A stretch of DNA of 64,000 nt from positions 2,728,001-2,792,000 of the forward strand of contig JAJTUQ010000003.1 of NCBI GenBank assembly GCA_021399445.1. The letters run 5' to 3'. Made by a program: the position numbers and the translations under genes. The DNA is from Xylogone sp. PMI_703. Lineage: Eukaryota > Ascomycota > Leotiomycetes. Shown here piece by piece: positions 12,201 through 24,740 of the stretch (its first letter is position 1; each line of letters starts with the position of its first letter). The notes below the pieces were generated by a model. That model was not told where the DNA came from, searched no databases, and saw only the letters and a list, made by a program, of their open reading frames with translations.

Positions 12201-15200
12201 GAGGCTAAGGACAAGGAGACTCAGGAGAAAATAGATGACATTAAGAAAAGGCGGAAGAAAGAGCTCGAGGAGAGACGTGCACGAGATGCAGAAGTAATTG
12301 CTCGAGTAAATGCACTCCGGTCAAATTTGGCTTCTGGTGGGAGATCTGCTGGGGGATCTGGGCTAAGGGGTATCGGCATTGAGGGAAAAGAGCATGGGCC
12401 AATTCGCAGTGAAATTATGGTTGGATCCTCAGATGAAGAATCCTCAGATGAAGACGACGATGGCTCGGATAATCTTCTCCTGCAAAGAAAGGCGACGTCG
12501 CAGAAAGTCAGAGAATACGAAGAGAGCAAACGACGTGCCCTTAAACAAATGCAGCAGGGGCCAGTCAAGAAGACCAAAGTACAGCGGTCAGCCAAGGATC
12601 TTCGTGCTCGTGTAGAGCCAAACATGGATAGACTTTACATTGAGATTCTCAACTGGGATATCTTCCATCCTGGAGATGACCCGCCAAGCAACAGCGAGTA
12701 CAAAAAGATCGCGTATAAATTCCTAGATCTGGACCTTTACAAACGCACTTTTGGTCCCCTCTTGATATCGGAAGTATGGCGTTCACTGATAACCGCAAAA
12801 GATGAAAACAATTTTACGGCAGTCGAAATAACAATCCTCAACCGGCTGTCCGTGGACAAATTCATGGAAGTTAGCAGTAGCATGCCGATTGCCTCGAATC
12901 GTGACATGAAGATCAGTGAGCGAGATATTGTTTTGCTATCTCGCAGTAACGATCCTCTTAATGATAAGCAGGAGCCTCATTGTCTGGGGCGGGTCGAGCG
13001 AGTGAATCGCAAGAAAGATGTGATCGAAGTCACCTATCGTGTTAGCAGAGATTGTCCTCCAGCTTTTCTGCAATGCGTTGTTCCTAATGGAAAGATACAT
13101 GCTTTGAAAATCGCTGATATGACTACCACACAACGAGAATTTGCTGCTCTGAGCAGCTTAGAATATTACGACTTATGCACTGAGATCTTGGAGGCGAAGC
13201 CGTCACCAATTCAGAAATACTCGGAAGAGAAGGTTGCAATGATGGCTTCGAAGTATCAGCTTAATAGGGGTCAAGCACAGGCTATTCTCTCAGCTAACGA
13301 CAATGATGGCTTTACTTTAATTCAGGGGTAGGTCTTATGCCATAGCCCTAATTCTTCTATTGCTAACAAACATCCAGACCTCCTGGCTCAGGAAAGACAA
13401 AAACAATCATTGCAATGGTTGGAACTTTGTTAACGCCGATATTACAGCAACAATTGGAACAAGGCAGAATAAAAGCTCATGTACCAGGTGCTCCACAGCC
13501 GTCTAATCATCCAAAGAAGAAACTTCTCATCTGTGCACCAAGTAACGCAGCTGTTGATGAATTGGTCGTCAGATTAAAACAGGGGATTCAGCCTTTGAAC
13601 GGACCGCTTCAGAAGATCAATGTCATCCGTATCGGAAGAAGTGATGCAATCAATGCGGACGTCAAAGATGTAATGCTCGATGAATTGGTCAGAGTCAAGT
13701 TAGAAGGCGATAAATCTGACCAAACCCTTTTGAAAGAAAGAGACAAGCTACATCAGGAGGCTGGCAAAATCAAAGAGCAACTCAATGTCTTACGACCACA
13801 GATGGAGGAGGCTCGAGGCAAGCAAGATAAATCTTTGGAGCTCAAACTGCAGAGAGAATTTGACCTGTTGAAGCGAAAGCAAGCCCATATTGGTGCTAAG
13901 ATTGACGAAGATAAGGAGAGCGGAAATACCGTAAGCCGTCAAAATGAGATCAATCGGCGTCGCTTCCAACAGGAGATCATTGATTCAGCTCATGTGCTTT
14001 GTGCTACGCTCAGCGGTAGCGGCCACGATATGTTCAGGAATCTGAATGTGGAATTTGAAACCGTCATCATTGATGAAGCGGCTCAGTGTATTGAACTGAG
14101 CGCGCTAATTCCTTTGAAGTACGGTTGTTCCAAATGTATTCTTGTAGGAGATCCCGAACAGTTACCTCCAACCGTGCTCTCTCGATCTGCCAAAAGCTTT
14201 GGCTATGAACAAAGTTTGTTCGTGCGCATGCAACACAATTATCCAGAGGATGTTCATCTCCTAGACACACAGTACCGAATGCACCCAGAAATCAGTCGGT
14301 TCCCGAGCAAAGAATTCTATGGTGGTAGACTCATCGATGGTAACGGTATGGCTAAATTACGTGATAAGCCATGGCACGCAAGTACAATATTGGGCCCGTA
14401 CCGCTTCTTCGATGTTAAAGGTGTCCAGACCAAGGAGGCTCGCGGTCACTCGTTCATCAATATTCCTGAATTGAATGCAGCCTTGCAACTGTACCGACGG
14501 CTAAAGACGGATTATAGCACCTACGATTTCAAGGGTAAGATTGGTATTATAACCAGTTACAAAGCTCAGTTAAACGAACTCAAGTCTCGATTCGCAAGAG
14601 CTTATGGCGATTCAATTTTTGAAGAAATAGAGTTCAATACCACCGATGCTTTCCAGGGACGGGAACGTGAAATCATCATCTTTTCTTGCGTCAGAGCTAA
14701 GGAAACGGGCGGTATTGGTTTCTTGGGCGATATCAGACGTATGAACGTGGGTCTGACTCGAGCGAAGTGTTCTTTATGGGTCTTGGGCGATTCAAAGTCT
14801 CTCCAGCAGGGTGAATTCTGGAACAAGCTTATTGAAGATTCAAGGGCTCGAGATAGATATACAGGTGGAGATGTCATGGGCCTTCTGTCCAAACCTACCT
14901 CCAGGGATCGAAAGATCACGTACGAAGAGCCACCCTCTAATGGTCTCAAAAGCATTGCAGGATCGGGATCAGCAACCCCAACATCAGTTGGCACGCCCAA
15001 GTCTGAGCCTGTAGTCTCATTGAAATTTGAGCACAACGATCTCGAGATGGCTGATACTTTTGCCAGCGCGCCGCTTTCAAGGATCTCCTCTGTTGGTCCA
15101 AGCAGCCCGATATCAGATGCGCTATCAGAGACCTCTGATAGTATGGATAAGATGAAATTAGCGATCAAAGCGGAGTCCTCGGAATTCAATCCTGGCAAGA

Positions 15201-15531
15201 AACACACAAGGGAGATATCTCTTGATGAGTCGATGCCAACAAAAAGAGTAGGTTGCCTAGACTACCCCGTCTTTTGTTCATTGTTGCACAAGTTTGCAAT
15301 AAACCCCTCACATAACCTAGGTTATCAAGTGCTTACTATTCGTAATAGCCCCATACAGTTCAACCTCACGATCTCAAAAATCCAAAAGAAGAAATAGAAA
15401 AGGAGGCCAGCAAGGCACCCCCAATGCCCCGACTACCGCCTAAACCAGCTCCAGGATCTCTTGGAGTGCTACCTCCTCGTAGAAGAGCCCCTGTTGATCC
15501 CTTTATTAAACGCAAACCAGCACGTAGATAA
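9235..15531 (+). CDS. SEN1: Sen1-type superfamily 1B RNA/DNA helicase
   Basis: Five exons: 9235-9281, 9365-9679, 9731-13327, 13378-15247 and 15349-15531, giving 2003 aa. The introns at 9680-9730 and 13328-13377 are supported because removing them restores LAEQFDDDT and the Walker A motif GPPGSGKT (about residue 1320). Other helicase motifs are IIDEAAQC (motif II, about 1550), GDPEQLPPTV (III), DTQYRMHPEI (IV), TDAFQGRE (V) and VGLTRAK (VI). The long N-terminal half is the helical Sen1 N-domain. The C-terminus ends in a basic DPFIKRKPARR tail, typical of fungal Sen1. Sen1 unwinds RNA:DNA hybrids and terminates RNA polymerase II transcription of short non-coding RNAs in the nucleus (family knowledge). 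The last intron (15248-15348) is longer and was placed by frame only. Confidence 0.95.
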
Positions 15532-16356
15532 ATTTGAAATTCGGAGTTACGGGTTATGGTCTAAAGAGTTCTATGATTATTTCACCCCTGGAAAGGGTCA
15601 TAAAAAGCATTACAGGGCAGGGCATATATGCATTAATTGTTTTCAAGAGCGGGAGAATGGGCTGGTTTATATTCATGCATTGCGTTTTCCTCAGCTAGGT
15701 ACCATAGTTCCGCTGCACGATATTTGCGCAGAATTATTTAACGTGACATCAAAGCTGTAAGCCAAGGTTGTAAATACACGACCACTCCCACAAAGCACAG
15801 GCCGAACTTTAGGTTGGTTCGTAGACGAGGAATGATATAACGCTGTACTACCAACCCTTTCGCTGGATGTGTAACAAACGACAATGCTGTGTCTTTTCTA
15901 CCTTGAGCTTAATGGCTCCTGAGGAAGCGATGCAAGGTCTGATCCTCTGTACCCTCTATAAACTCAACACATCTCTGTGGACACAATTTCGCCTGAACAT
16001 CTGCGGTCCCCTGCATAAATGACGAGGTTGAAACATCAATACCAGAGAATACGGAGTTTAATATGTTTGTTCCTTTGATATCGGCAAACCTATCGAGTCC
16101 ATCACTTTTGCTCGGATTTCATAGATGCCGCCCCCTTGCTTTACGAGGCCTTGTTTGCTTCGAGTCGACCAGACCCTCAAGCATTTTGGGTCATATACTT
16201 TTTTTTGCTTCTCTGCATTTATGACTTCTCCTATTCAGCCAGGCAGTCCTTGTTATGTTATTTATTCTTACGTAGTTGATATCATAACGGCTTTCTACCA
16301 CATCGACGAAAGAATAAATAATTACATCGATCAAGATTTGGCTCATTGTCAAGGCA
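15532..16356. other. Intergenic, no gene supported
   Basis: This 0.8 kb follows the SEN1 stop. The open frame from about 15540 to 15760 on the plus strand has no start or domain of its own and is best read as 3' UTR or chance. The rest is the promoter region of the next plus-strand gene. Confidence 0.45.
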
Positions 16357-18072
16357 ATGGGATTCATAGCTAGAGCATATACGCCTCATGGTCACAGCCG
16401 GCGACCAAGTAGTCTTATACCTGTTGTTGAGCAGGCCGATTCTCGTTCAGGTCCAGGGACTTACGGGGACAACTCCTTTGATTCACTCCAGGAATCATTA
16501 ACTAAGGACGACATGAAGCCAGAAACGTGCGGATTGCGAGATAAATGGAGATTAAAATCGTTCTCGGATATTGTTAGCAAAATAGGGTCAACCTATTGGA
16601 ATTCCACATCCATCCATGACTCCCATAGGACTCATCTTCCCGGAAAAGCACCAACTCTGAGGAATCTTATTAAGAGACGCATTAAATCTCCAAATAACTG
16701 GCCAAGCGCTCCTCCGGAAGATATAGGAGTTAATGCCAATAACTGCCATGTTACAACTGATCTCAAGAGGAAGGGAAACGCCCATGACCATGTTTCTGGC
16801 CAGAAGAAGGCTAGACTGCAGAACCTTGGTACCCTTCAAGGTTGGAAATACTCTGCATTGTCTCCAAACTCTGGTACCTCGAATGATAATCCGAAGTATG
16901 AGGTCCACTTATCATCCTTGCCACCACAGAGAGTGGCACCTGGAATCAACGATACCGAGATATACATAAAGCAAGAAGATCAACCAGATGTCCCTCTGTC
17001 TAGAGAACCACCGAGGAAGCACCAATCCACCAAGCCACCGATAATAAATTTGCCAGTGATATCTCGGGAATGCAAAGAGTTACCAGAACTCCCCCAAGAA
17101 CACAGGCTGGCAGTTCCTCTTAGGCATACTAGGATTCCAGACCAACTACATATCTCAAAATGTAATTCTAACGAAGATATTATTTCTCCATATTCGATGT
17201 CTTCGTTCTCATCTAGTCACTCTCAATCCATTGGTCCCGTTACATCACTCTCTCTGGCTGCACACAATTATCATCCTAAACCAGGCTCATCTCATCCAAA
17301 GCCTGAGTCAAGACGCCCTCCAGGTTTGCTAGATTTGCCACGCCATGAAGATGTCCAACCACTCACTACGGAATTCAATAATGACATATTCCAGGACGAA
17401 AGTCTACTTCCAGAGCCAATTAGAATAGTACATTCGAGACATTGCAGATCTGGATCCACAGAAGAGAGGCGCCAGCTTGAGTCTCATAACATGTCGAGTG
17501 AACCAGAAGATATTAAGATGAACTACGATCCATTTCAATCATCGCCAGCACTTAACACAAGAACCAAGCCATATGAAGCAGATGCCTCTATACGCAACAA
17601 CACAAAGCTCGTTAGAAAAGGCTATCAATTCCCCAGTCCACCACCTGCCTCAAGTCCACCACATTCCCCCTTCACAAGGACCTGGCCTATCACGCCCCAA
17701 TTTCAGGCCTTCCCACTTCCAGAGTCTGACTCTCCCGACTACGATTTCATTCCATCATCATCACTTACAGCATCTAGACTCCGTGACCTCACCATAGAAC
17801 ATCATCGACAAGAGCGAAGACACCGAAGGAATGCCCTAATTCGAGAGCGTACACTAGAGCGCAGAGTCTCAAAGGTGGAAAGAAACAATCGGGTACTTGT
17901 GGACATGGTGAAAGACGTTGCTGATGCATTGACGGCTTCGGGGGCGAAGCAGCTGAGGTTGGGGTTGAGGCTTAGGCGGGATCTGGAGGAGAAAGAGGGA
18001 AACAACCACGACAACGACAACAATGGAGATAATAATGATGGTAGTGATGGTTATGAGATGGAAAGTGACTGA
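16357..18072 (+). CDS. Hypothetical protein with C-terminal basic coiled coil
   Basis: A single-exon frame of 571 codons from an ATG at 16357. I do not recognise the family. The first 480 residues are polar and rich in Pro, Ser and His, with no membrane segment and no cysteine pattern, so they are probably disordered. From about residue 480 a strongly charged helix begins (LRDLTIEHHRQERRHRRNA then IRERTLERRVSKVERNNRVL), which reads as a basic, coiled-coil-like region. An Asp/Asn-rich low-complexity tail closes the protein. The basic-then-heptad arrangement could suggest DNA or RNA contact, but the classical bZIP signature is absent. Long uninterrupted reading and a good ATG support a real gene. 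Confidence 0.65.
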   Translation: MGFIARAYTPHGHSRRPSSLIPVVEQADSRSGPGTYGDNSFDSLQESLTKDDMKPETCGLRDKWRLKSFSDIVSKIGSTYWNSTSIHDSHRTHLPGKAPTLRNLIKRRIKSPNNWPSAPPEDIGVNANNCHVTTDLKRKGNAHDHVSGQKKARLQNLGTLQGWKYSALSPNSGTSNDNPKYEVHLSSLPPQRVAPGINDTEIYIKQEDQPDVPLSREPPRKHQSTKPPIINLPVISRECKELPELPQEHRLAVPLRHTRIPDQLHISKCNSNEDIISPYSMSSFSSSHSQSIGPVTSLSLAAHNYHPKPGSSHPKPESRRPPGLLDLPRHEDVQPLTTEFNNDIFQDESLLPEPIRIVHSRHCRSGSTEERRQLESHNMSSEPEDIKMNYDPFQSSPALNTRTKPYEADASIRNNTKLVRKGYQFPSPPPASSPPHSPFTRTWPITPQFQAFPLPESDSPDYDFIPSSSLTASRLRDLTIEHHRQERRHRRNALIRERTLERRVSKVERNNRVLVDMVKDVADALTASGAKQLRLGLRLRRDLEEKEGNNHDNDNNGDNNDGSDGYEMESD

Positions 18073-18400
18073 TTTAGTGCTTAGGAGTGGGGGATGGCGA
18101 TTTTGATTGTTTTGTTTCAGTAAATGGGGCTACTTATGAGTGTTCATGAATTTATGTAAAGGGATTTGAAATCAGTGTTTTAGGGCTGTTGAGGTAATAC
18201 ATAAGAGCCGGCTATGCCTGTGAAGCATTCTGTCACGTTTACACATGGTTAGTTGACTAGACAATAAATTGGGGAGTCAGTCTGCATTATGATCCTTGGA
18301 ACAAACTATCCCGCACCCACACACAATTAGGCACGTCGTAATAACCTATGATTTAGCTCAATTACACTTCTAATTCTATACTTAATACCAATTATCAGGA
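18073..18400. other. Convergent 3' flank
   Basis: These 328 nt lie between the stop codons of two convergent genes, the coiled-coil protein (plus) and the RTA1-like gene (minus). They must carry both polyadenylation regions; no other feature is seen. Confidence 0.5.
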
Positions 18401-19595
18401 TTAATGCTTCGTAATGGTTGACTCCTCGCTCACGTCCACTCCGTTCGTCTTAGGTTTATTGAATACTGGTCCCGGATGTGCAACGTTTAAAGCGTAGACG
18501 GCAATGATGATCATCCTGGTTACCCAGATCATGATTAGCAAGATAGTTCAATATCTCATGGGATACCATATGGTATAAGTAACTGATAAAAAGAGAAAAG
18601 CAAAGAGTAAACTCACACTCCCTCCAACCCAATGAACAATCCCTGATTATGAATAAGAGGTCCATCATAACCATCACTAAGCTCATCAATCCTATAAACG
18701 CATCGAATAAGGATGCAGATGATACTCAGTGACAGAAAAGCAAGGAATATCCGGAACCGAGTATCCTGAGCCGGCCCTTTCTCATCACGACTAACTTTCC
18801 CGTTCCGGAAATCGCGTCGATAGCGGAGGCCGAAGTCGAGAGCCATTAGGATGAAAACGGTTAGGGTGAAGACTTGGAAGGAGAGTCCCGCAAGAGCAAT
18901 GTCCACGCCGGCTTGGTTTGAGCCGGTGGAAGAACTTGACATGGCGCCGCCGGTTGCTTGGAGAGCAAGGGATACTATGTCGCAGGGGATGAAGATCCAG
19001 TAGTAGAGCTGGGGCGGGAAGCGGCAGGAGGAGCGAGAAAGATAGATGACACTGTTGAAGATGTGAGTCAGCAGTTGATAGATGGGCTACACTGTGTGGT
19101 GGATGAACAGAAGAGCATTTGGTATACTCACATTTTATAGAGAGTCAAGTATATAGCAGCAGAATAGAAAGCCGGCGCGAGTGTAATGCATACTACAGGG
19201 CCGTCAGCATTAGATGATAGAAAACAGACAGCCATCTTCTCTTCACATGATACTCTCCAGATCGTCATTTAAGAGTAGGGGCTAAGAAAAGGTCAGATTA
19301 ACATACCAATTTGTATCATGAAACCCGGGAAGCTGAAGGGATTGTTCCACATCAAGACACGGCCCGCGTAGCCAATGATCTCACTTATACATCCCAGAAT
19401 CATAGCACACATGAACCCCCATGTTCGCCATTTGACGCCTTGGTAGATGTGGATAATAAGAGAGATGCCGAAGAACACCATGAAGGAGACACTGGACGAG
19501 AGAGTGGGACGGTAGCCATATAGGGAGGTGCTTACATCGCAAGTCGCCAAAGTACACGTTTCGTCGGCACCGTAAGTCGTCAATGGGACTGCCAT
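18401..19595 (-). CDS. RTA1-like seven-transmembrane lipid-translocating/exporter protein
   Basis: Four exons on the minus strand: 19595-19307, 19192-19132, 19051-18617 and 18515-18401, giving 299 aa. Removing the introns joins hydrophobic segments into an unbroken seven-TM pattern: SVSFMVFFGISLIIHI, then WGFMCAMILGCISEIIGYAGR, then CITLAPAFYSAAIYLTLYK, then YYWIFIPCDIVSLALQATGG. The conserved E-x-x-GY-x-x-R and LAPAF blocks are hallmarks of the fungal RTA1 family. The C-terminus (AVYALNVAHPGPVF) is also typical. Members are plasma-membrane proteins linked to resistance to 7-aminocholesterol and other lipophilic compounds, or to sphingoid-base export (Rsb1); the substrate here cannot be told. 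Confidence 0.9.
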
Positions 19596-20796
19596 TGCGA
19601 CCAGATGAATTCAGTTCGATTTCCAAGGGCGTAGACTCTATGAAGAAGAAAACCAATACAGCAGGGAGAAGAATTGAAGGACTGATAAACTAAGACTGGA
19701 CAGGGAGCTTGTATAAAGAAAGGTTGTATGTTTAATGTAGTCACATATATACGAATACAACGCAGAAAACAGGCAGCCTCGAAGATAGATAAAGCTATAT
19801 TCAAAGTCTGGGGCAGTATATAACACAATATCTAATAGCACGGAACGGACAGTACCTCTATTTCGCATTCGCTAAGCTGAAGGGCTGCCAAGAAAGAAGT
19901 AAATGCGGTCTACCTACCTCAACCTCATAACCGGGAGAAAATGTACATGTAATGAGCCGTAAGCTGGCAAAATTCCTACTAAAAAATACCTTTCAATTAG
20001 AAGCCACGGTGAGAAGTGAAATTTCTATGACGTTAATCCGAGCCGGCTGGACGAGGGCTGAAGGCCACGAGCGCCATGCGGTAGAGACTGCGCCGCAGCA
20101 GCGTGCAGAATACCCATTTCGACCTTGATACGATGGGATCGAGGCTCGTAGTGTGTACGCAACGGGACAGAGGTAGTTATGCCGTCGGGCAGGCTGGATG
20201 AATGATAGGCCGAGCCGTTACGTCCGTAAGGACGCATCGTGGGCTTGACGCCCTGCCACGTGACTGGGGATATCTATCTCTCCGTCTTATTATTGTTCTG
20301 CCTGGGTTCCTCCCTAACTGGGCTGAGCCCTGCTGAACATTTTATTCTCAATATTAGAGAAGCAGCAATAGTCATGGCGTTATGGCCACCCCATTTTCGC
20401 AGGATTTTATGGCGGCATTGGACTTGTTCCCAACCACATCAGTTAATGCAGCAGCCTAACGGGTGTGATGTGACCATTGTGGTTCGTGGATTGATTAATC
20501 GATGGCTTCTTGGGGGCTTGATGGGCAAGTTTATCGCCATCTTGAGATATTTCGAGATTCACGCCCATGGTGTGTCGTATGGGCCGATCTGAGAATGCTA
20601 TATCTTTCCCTTCCTTGTATTTCGGTATCAGTCTATCACCATACTTCAGCGCTATCCAGACGATAATTTCTCGTGAAAGCGAGAGGCTTTGCATGTTCTC
20701 TATTTCTTGCTTCTTTTTTGATGCCACCATCCTCCCTCACATTATCGGCGGGGCCAACTGGAGCCCTGGTCAGTATTAGCTATGCTTAATTAAAAG

Positions 20797-21130
20797 CTTA
20801 AATGCACTTATTCCCAGACTCTTCTTAGCACGAACCTCGGTATCATCAGACTAATTGTCAACGGAAGTAAAAAGATTGATAACGTTTCGGGGTTCCTTGG
20901 TAAGCTTTACTTTTTAATAGATACAGAGCTGGGTTGCTGGAATTATAGTGTTACAATGATATAGTCCAATAAGACCCGTCGATCGTATATAAAATCCCGA
21001 TAAAGTTAGTAGTGCTTGTGCAGGCCCTTCCCGCAGCTTGCAGGGGTGCCACGCAAACAAATGTACCGGTAGCAAACTGTCAGGACAAAAAGAGATCTGC
21101 AATTGTCTGGCTGCTTATTTTTCACCCCTA
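20797..21130 (+). repeat. Diverged dispersed repeat, copy A
   Basis: Shares ordered blocks with 22605-22975: GCACTTATTCCCA, a GATC-TATAT-AA-CCCGAT block, TGCAGG followed by CTTCCCGC-GCTTGCAGGG, and AGATCT before a TTATTTT run. Differences between copies are mostly C/T and G/A changes, as expected after repeat-induced point mutation. No open frame survives. Confidence 0.5.
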
Positions 21131-22604
21131 TATTTCTGACGCAAACGCCGTAAGTGAACATTTACAGTAAACCAAAAACCTGAGGACAAACACTCCATAA
21201 GGCTGGAAATGAAGAAGAGAAAAACCAGTGAAGAGCTTCAAATTTGAAATTTATACACATTTGCTGCCATTTCCCAGGAGACCACACCCTCAGAGACATC
21301 ATGTACGTGATTCCAGAAAAATGCTAGTCAAGTCGAACGATTGATTCACAGTCAGATCACTCAGATTAATTGCTGAACTGATATTCGAAATAAATCCGGA
21401 ACCCGGAAATCAGCAAGTGGCAGGTCGTTGTAAAGAACAAGTGTGAACTGCTTTTACTTCTCACGACCAAGCTTCGTTGTTGGTAAGGTAGTTGGCAGAC
21501 AGATACACAAGGGGCAACTAGAAGCGACTATTCTGTCAACGAGCCAACTAACGTTTAAGCTTTCACTAATGCTCACTAGAGTGTAAGCTGTTCTTCTGCT
21601 TGGGGCGAGCTATATATCCATCTCCCTTATAATACTTTATCGGATCCTTAAATACAGCGAACACGGACCAGCTACCCATTTCCTCATCTTCCTGTTGCAA
21701 AAAGAATGAAATGAAATGAAATGGAATTATAATATCTCAAATAACAAAAGAGTTCGGGCCACACAGCTATCGCGTCGTGGCGTATGCTGCATGCCCTACA
21801 TCTCCCCTAATATATCAGTTTTATCACTATTAGGATTGGCTCCATTATCCCACCTCCGGAACAGTAATTGACCTGACACTCTGCCATGAGAGGCTCTGTT
21901 TACTGCTCCTTGAAAGGTGCTTTCTTATTTGAGATTATATTTATTGGAAGGGAACGAATTAAGGGGGGAAGAGCGAGGTCGCTAGCGTACTAAATAGAAA
22001 TGTCCCCTTTTCCACCATGCTGATTTTAGGGGCTCTATTAGATAACTTGGTTTTCTATAATGCGGTAGCATCTCAAAAAAAATAACGAGCCTGTGCAATA
22101 TTTTGCATCAACCGCTCCGATCTACTGGAGGTCAAGTCTATGGATGGATAGACACCTCTCCTGGTGGCTGCTACACACAGTGCTGGTCTTGTCCGGATTC
22201 TTCTTGATAGTGGAGCCGATGTATCTGCTACGGAAAACTAGCAACGGAGACGCGGTGATAGCTATACTATGGAAATGGAGGAGCTATGCATGCAACATAA
22301 GTCATTCGCTAATACATTACGTTGAAAATTGCTCCAGCAATGTTGCACTGAAAGCCCAGGTAGCTCAACACCATTGGTGAACATCTTTGAGTGACCCAAA
22401 GATCAACATATATATACACTCCCCGGAATGTTCCTGCTTTCCTTATATTAGGTATCCACAGCCTGTTAACGTACTTCAGTATTTCTAGATAGTGATTTCT
22501 CATAAAATACTTGCCCTGTATTTTCTCCAATATTTGTTCTCTTTACAATTACCACTCCGTCTTATATTACCAGTGTATCTTAACTGAAACCTGGCTATAT
22601 CTAA

Positions 22605-22975
22605 ATCAATGCCTAATTGCACTTATTCCCACAGGTAATTCTTGGTTTGGGTACAAACTTGCTCTTCTATCAGATCAACTAGTCATTGATGCCGAAATCA
22701 TAAACAGTCAAAGAAGCCTTTATGCTCTCACCGGCTAAAATACACAGACAAGAATCTGTTCTGCCAGAACCACGGATCAATAAGGACGTAGACGAATAAG
22801 ACCTTGCAGATCATATATGAAACCCCGATCAAGCTAGTACAATGGCCATGCAGGTGCTTCCCGCCGCTTGCAGGGAGGCCATGCTTTTGTCTCCACCCTC
22901 CCCACCATCCCGGATGCAGTTATTCCAGAAGATCTTTGAGTTCCTCCACTTATTTTCCAACACTGCGTCACACAT
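22605..22975 (+). repeat. Diverged dispersed repeat, copy B
   Basis: Second copy of the repeat at 20797-21130, in the same orientation. The best-conserved part is 22798-22884 against 20971-21052. It carries small insertions relative to copy A. The element type is unknown, and no terminal repeats or transposase remnant were recognised. Confidence 0.5.
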
Positions 22976-23225
22976 ATTTTCAACTCTAGATGCCTTACGA
23001 CGACCATTCTAGTACGCAAAAAATCATCAAATCCAACATAGCATCTGCATCATTTATATCTTCCGTTAGAGCGTTGGATTTTACTGTTGGGAACTTTGGA
23101 ATATTTCGCACCACTACACTCTCTTCCATCGAACTATGATAGTAGAGCAATGCTCACATATCATGATTAGGCGAATCCCGCTACATATACCCGATTAATT
23201 GTTTCAATATGATCAGATATAATGT

Positions 23226-24740
23226 CTATTCAAAAGTAAAAGGACAACCTCCTCTATCTTGTCGCCTTAAAACTTCTTGATTCTTCTCCATCTCTTCCAG
23301 TCCCTTTCCTTTCATATAGTCTGGTCCAAGTTCCTCAATCAAATATCCTTCTGGTCGATATTTCGTAGGATCATTATCTACTAATTTTCTTCTCGATCCT
23401 AGCAATCCACGCTTGATGCGATCTTGAGGCCTGATATACCACGGATACCTTGCCCACCTTACGAAATAATAGCGTCCAGTCTTTGGATCTACATCATCCG
23501 AGATGAATTGTCCTCGTCTCCAATAAGGGCGAGGGAGTGATAGGTGACGAAGCCAGAATTTGCGGACTCGACCAAAAACGGATACGAAAGTAAAGTACAG
23601 CTGGGGAGGCTTATCAAACCTATATTTTTATATTAGCAAATGAGGGATGTGTGATGTGACAGGAACATAAAGTGGTCTAACGCGATTCACTTACATTATT
23701 GATTCCCTTAGCCGATCATCGATTACAGCCATAAAGATCTTCTCAAGATATGGCTTTGCCCAATCTGGCAAAGGTTCTTGTCGATATTTCAACAGGCTCT
23801 CTGAAATAATGCGGTTTTCTTTAGCAGGAACCATAGATTTCTTCTCATACTCCTCACTCCAAAGTTTAAGGGTTTCAAGCCATTCCAACGCATCTCTCCA
23901 CTTTCTTCCTCTCTGTCTCTCGCATCCAACTTCCAAAACCTCGTAACTAATCCCCATGCCCAGTCCAATTTCCATCCATAAGAATGCCAAAGCCCCCTTC
24001 TCGAAGTCATCCAATTGCCTCCATTCATACTTTGCAATCCATTCAATAGGCTCCAACACAAATCGACTGAGAGTATATAGCATATCATCATTTGAGATTT
24101 TTCCTTTGTTGATGTAAGTATTATGGATGTAGTTCAATCTGGACAAGGCTGTGATTGAGCGTGGGGTGGATGGCGGATTCAGGGCGATTTCGCAAATCAG
24201 AGCTGCTGTATCCGCTGTTCGTTTTGAGATATGAGAGCCGGGACCCACAAGGGCTTTGGTCTGAGAGAGCAGGCCGGAGATGGAAGGAATCCCGTAGGTC
24301 TGAGTGGTTAGTTTGTAATATTAAGGCTTCCTCTCGTTTCCGCCGTTGCCGTGTGCAGCATCTAGTGTAGATATAAAACAAAATGAAAAGCCTTATATGA
24401 GGCAACATACCCTGAAGAGAGCAAAACCGAGAGATATGCTAAATGCTGCCGGAAACTCGAGCTCAAATAGATACATCATGATCTTTTGTGCATCATCTCC
24501 CGTCATCTTAGAGAGTGAAGAGCGGTCCGCATATTGCTTGTACCTCTCTCTCATAGCATTTAGTCTGCGGTATCTGAGAAGGTGACAGAGAGTGAGATAG
24601 CCTATGACTAGAGCGGAGAGTACCGCCAGCCATCTTTGAGCGAGAATGTGATGTATCTCTTTAAGAGATACATTGAATGTCAACATGAGCGTGCAAGGTT
24701 TTCCCGATGTAATAGCTAAACTTTCGGATAGCCTTGGCAT
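23226..24740 (-). CDS. MpaB-like ER-bound oxygenase family protein (DUF2236)
   Basis: Three exons on the minus strand: 24740-24411, 24299-23695 and 23619-23226, giving 442 aa, close to the family's usual length. A membrane anchor (LAVLSALVIGYLTLCHLL) is followed by the RYRRLN motif, then by MTGDDAQKIMMYLFELEFP, which is diagnostic of the fungal MpaB group. Exon 2 opens with TYGIPSISGLL and continues into a helical domain with WMEIGLGMGISYEVL. Exon 3 carries RPYWRRGQFISD and ends in a charged tail. MpaB of the mycophenolic-acid pathway is an ER oxygenase that cleaves a farnesyl side chain; most fungal paralogues are uncharacterised. No biosynthetic partner gene lies beside it, so a role in secondary metabolism is not supported. 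It is divergent from a GT8-like gene. Confidence 0.88.

Larger units (their letters stand above)
19596..23225. other. Gene-poor 3.6-kb region with decayed repeats
   Basis: I find no convincing coding gene here. The right part of 20780-23000 contains two diverged copies of one repeat (separate entries), AT-rich stretches such as 21950-22080, and a short ATGAA-type microsatellite near 21706-21724. Short frames such as 20239-20592 lack codon structure. The region contrasts with the compact gene spacing at 29-40 kb and looks like a small transposon graveyard. Confidence 0.5.

Noticed and set aside
14602..15207. 201-codon minus-strand frame opposite the SEN1 end
   Set aside because: Shadow of the SEN1 C-terminal coding region.
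15532..15760. Open frame after the SEN1 stop
   Set aside because: It lies in the SEN1 3' region, begins inside exon 5 in another phase, and shows no domain.
19596..23225. Search for tRNA genes and CRISPR-like arrays in the gene-poor region
   Set aside because: No cloverleaf, B-box type text or regularly spaced repeats were found by eye.
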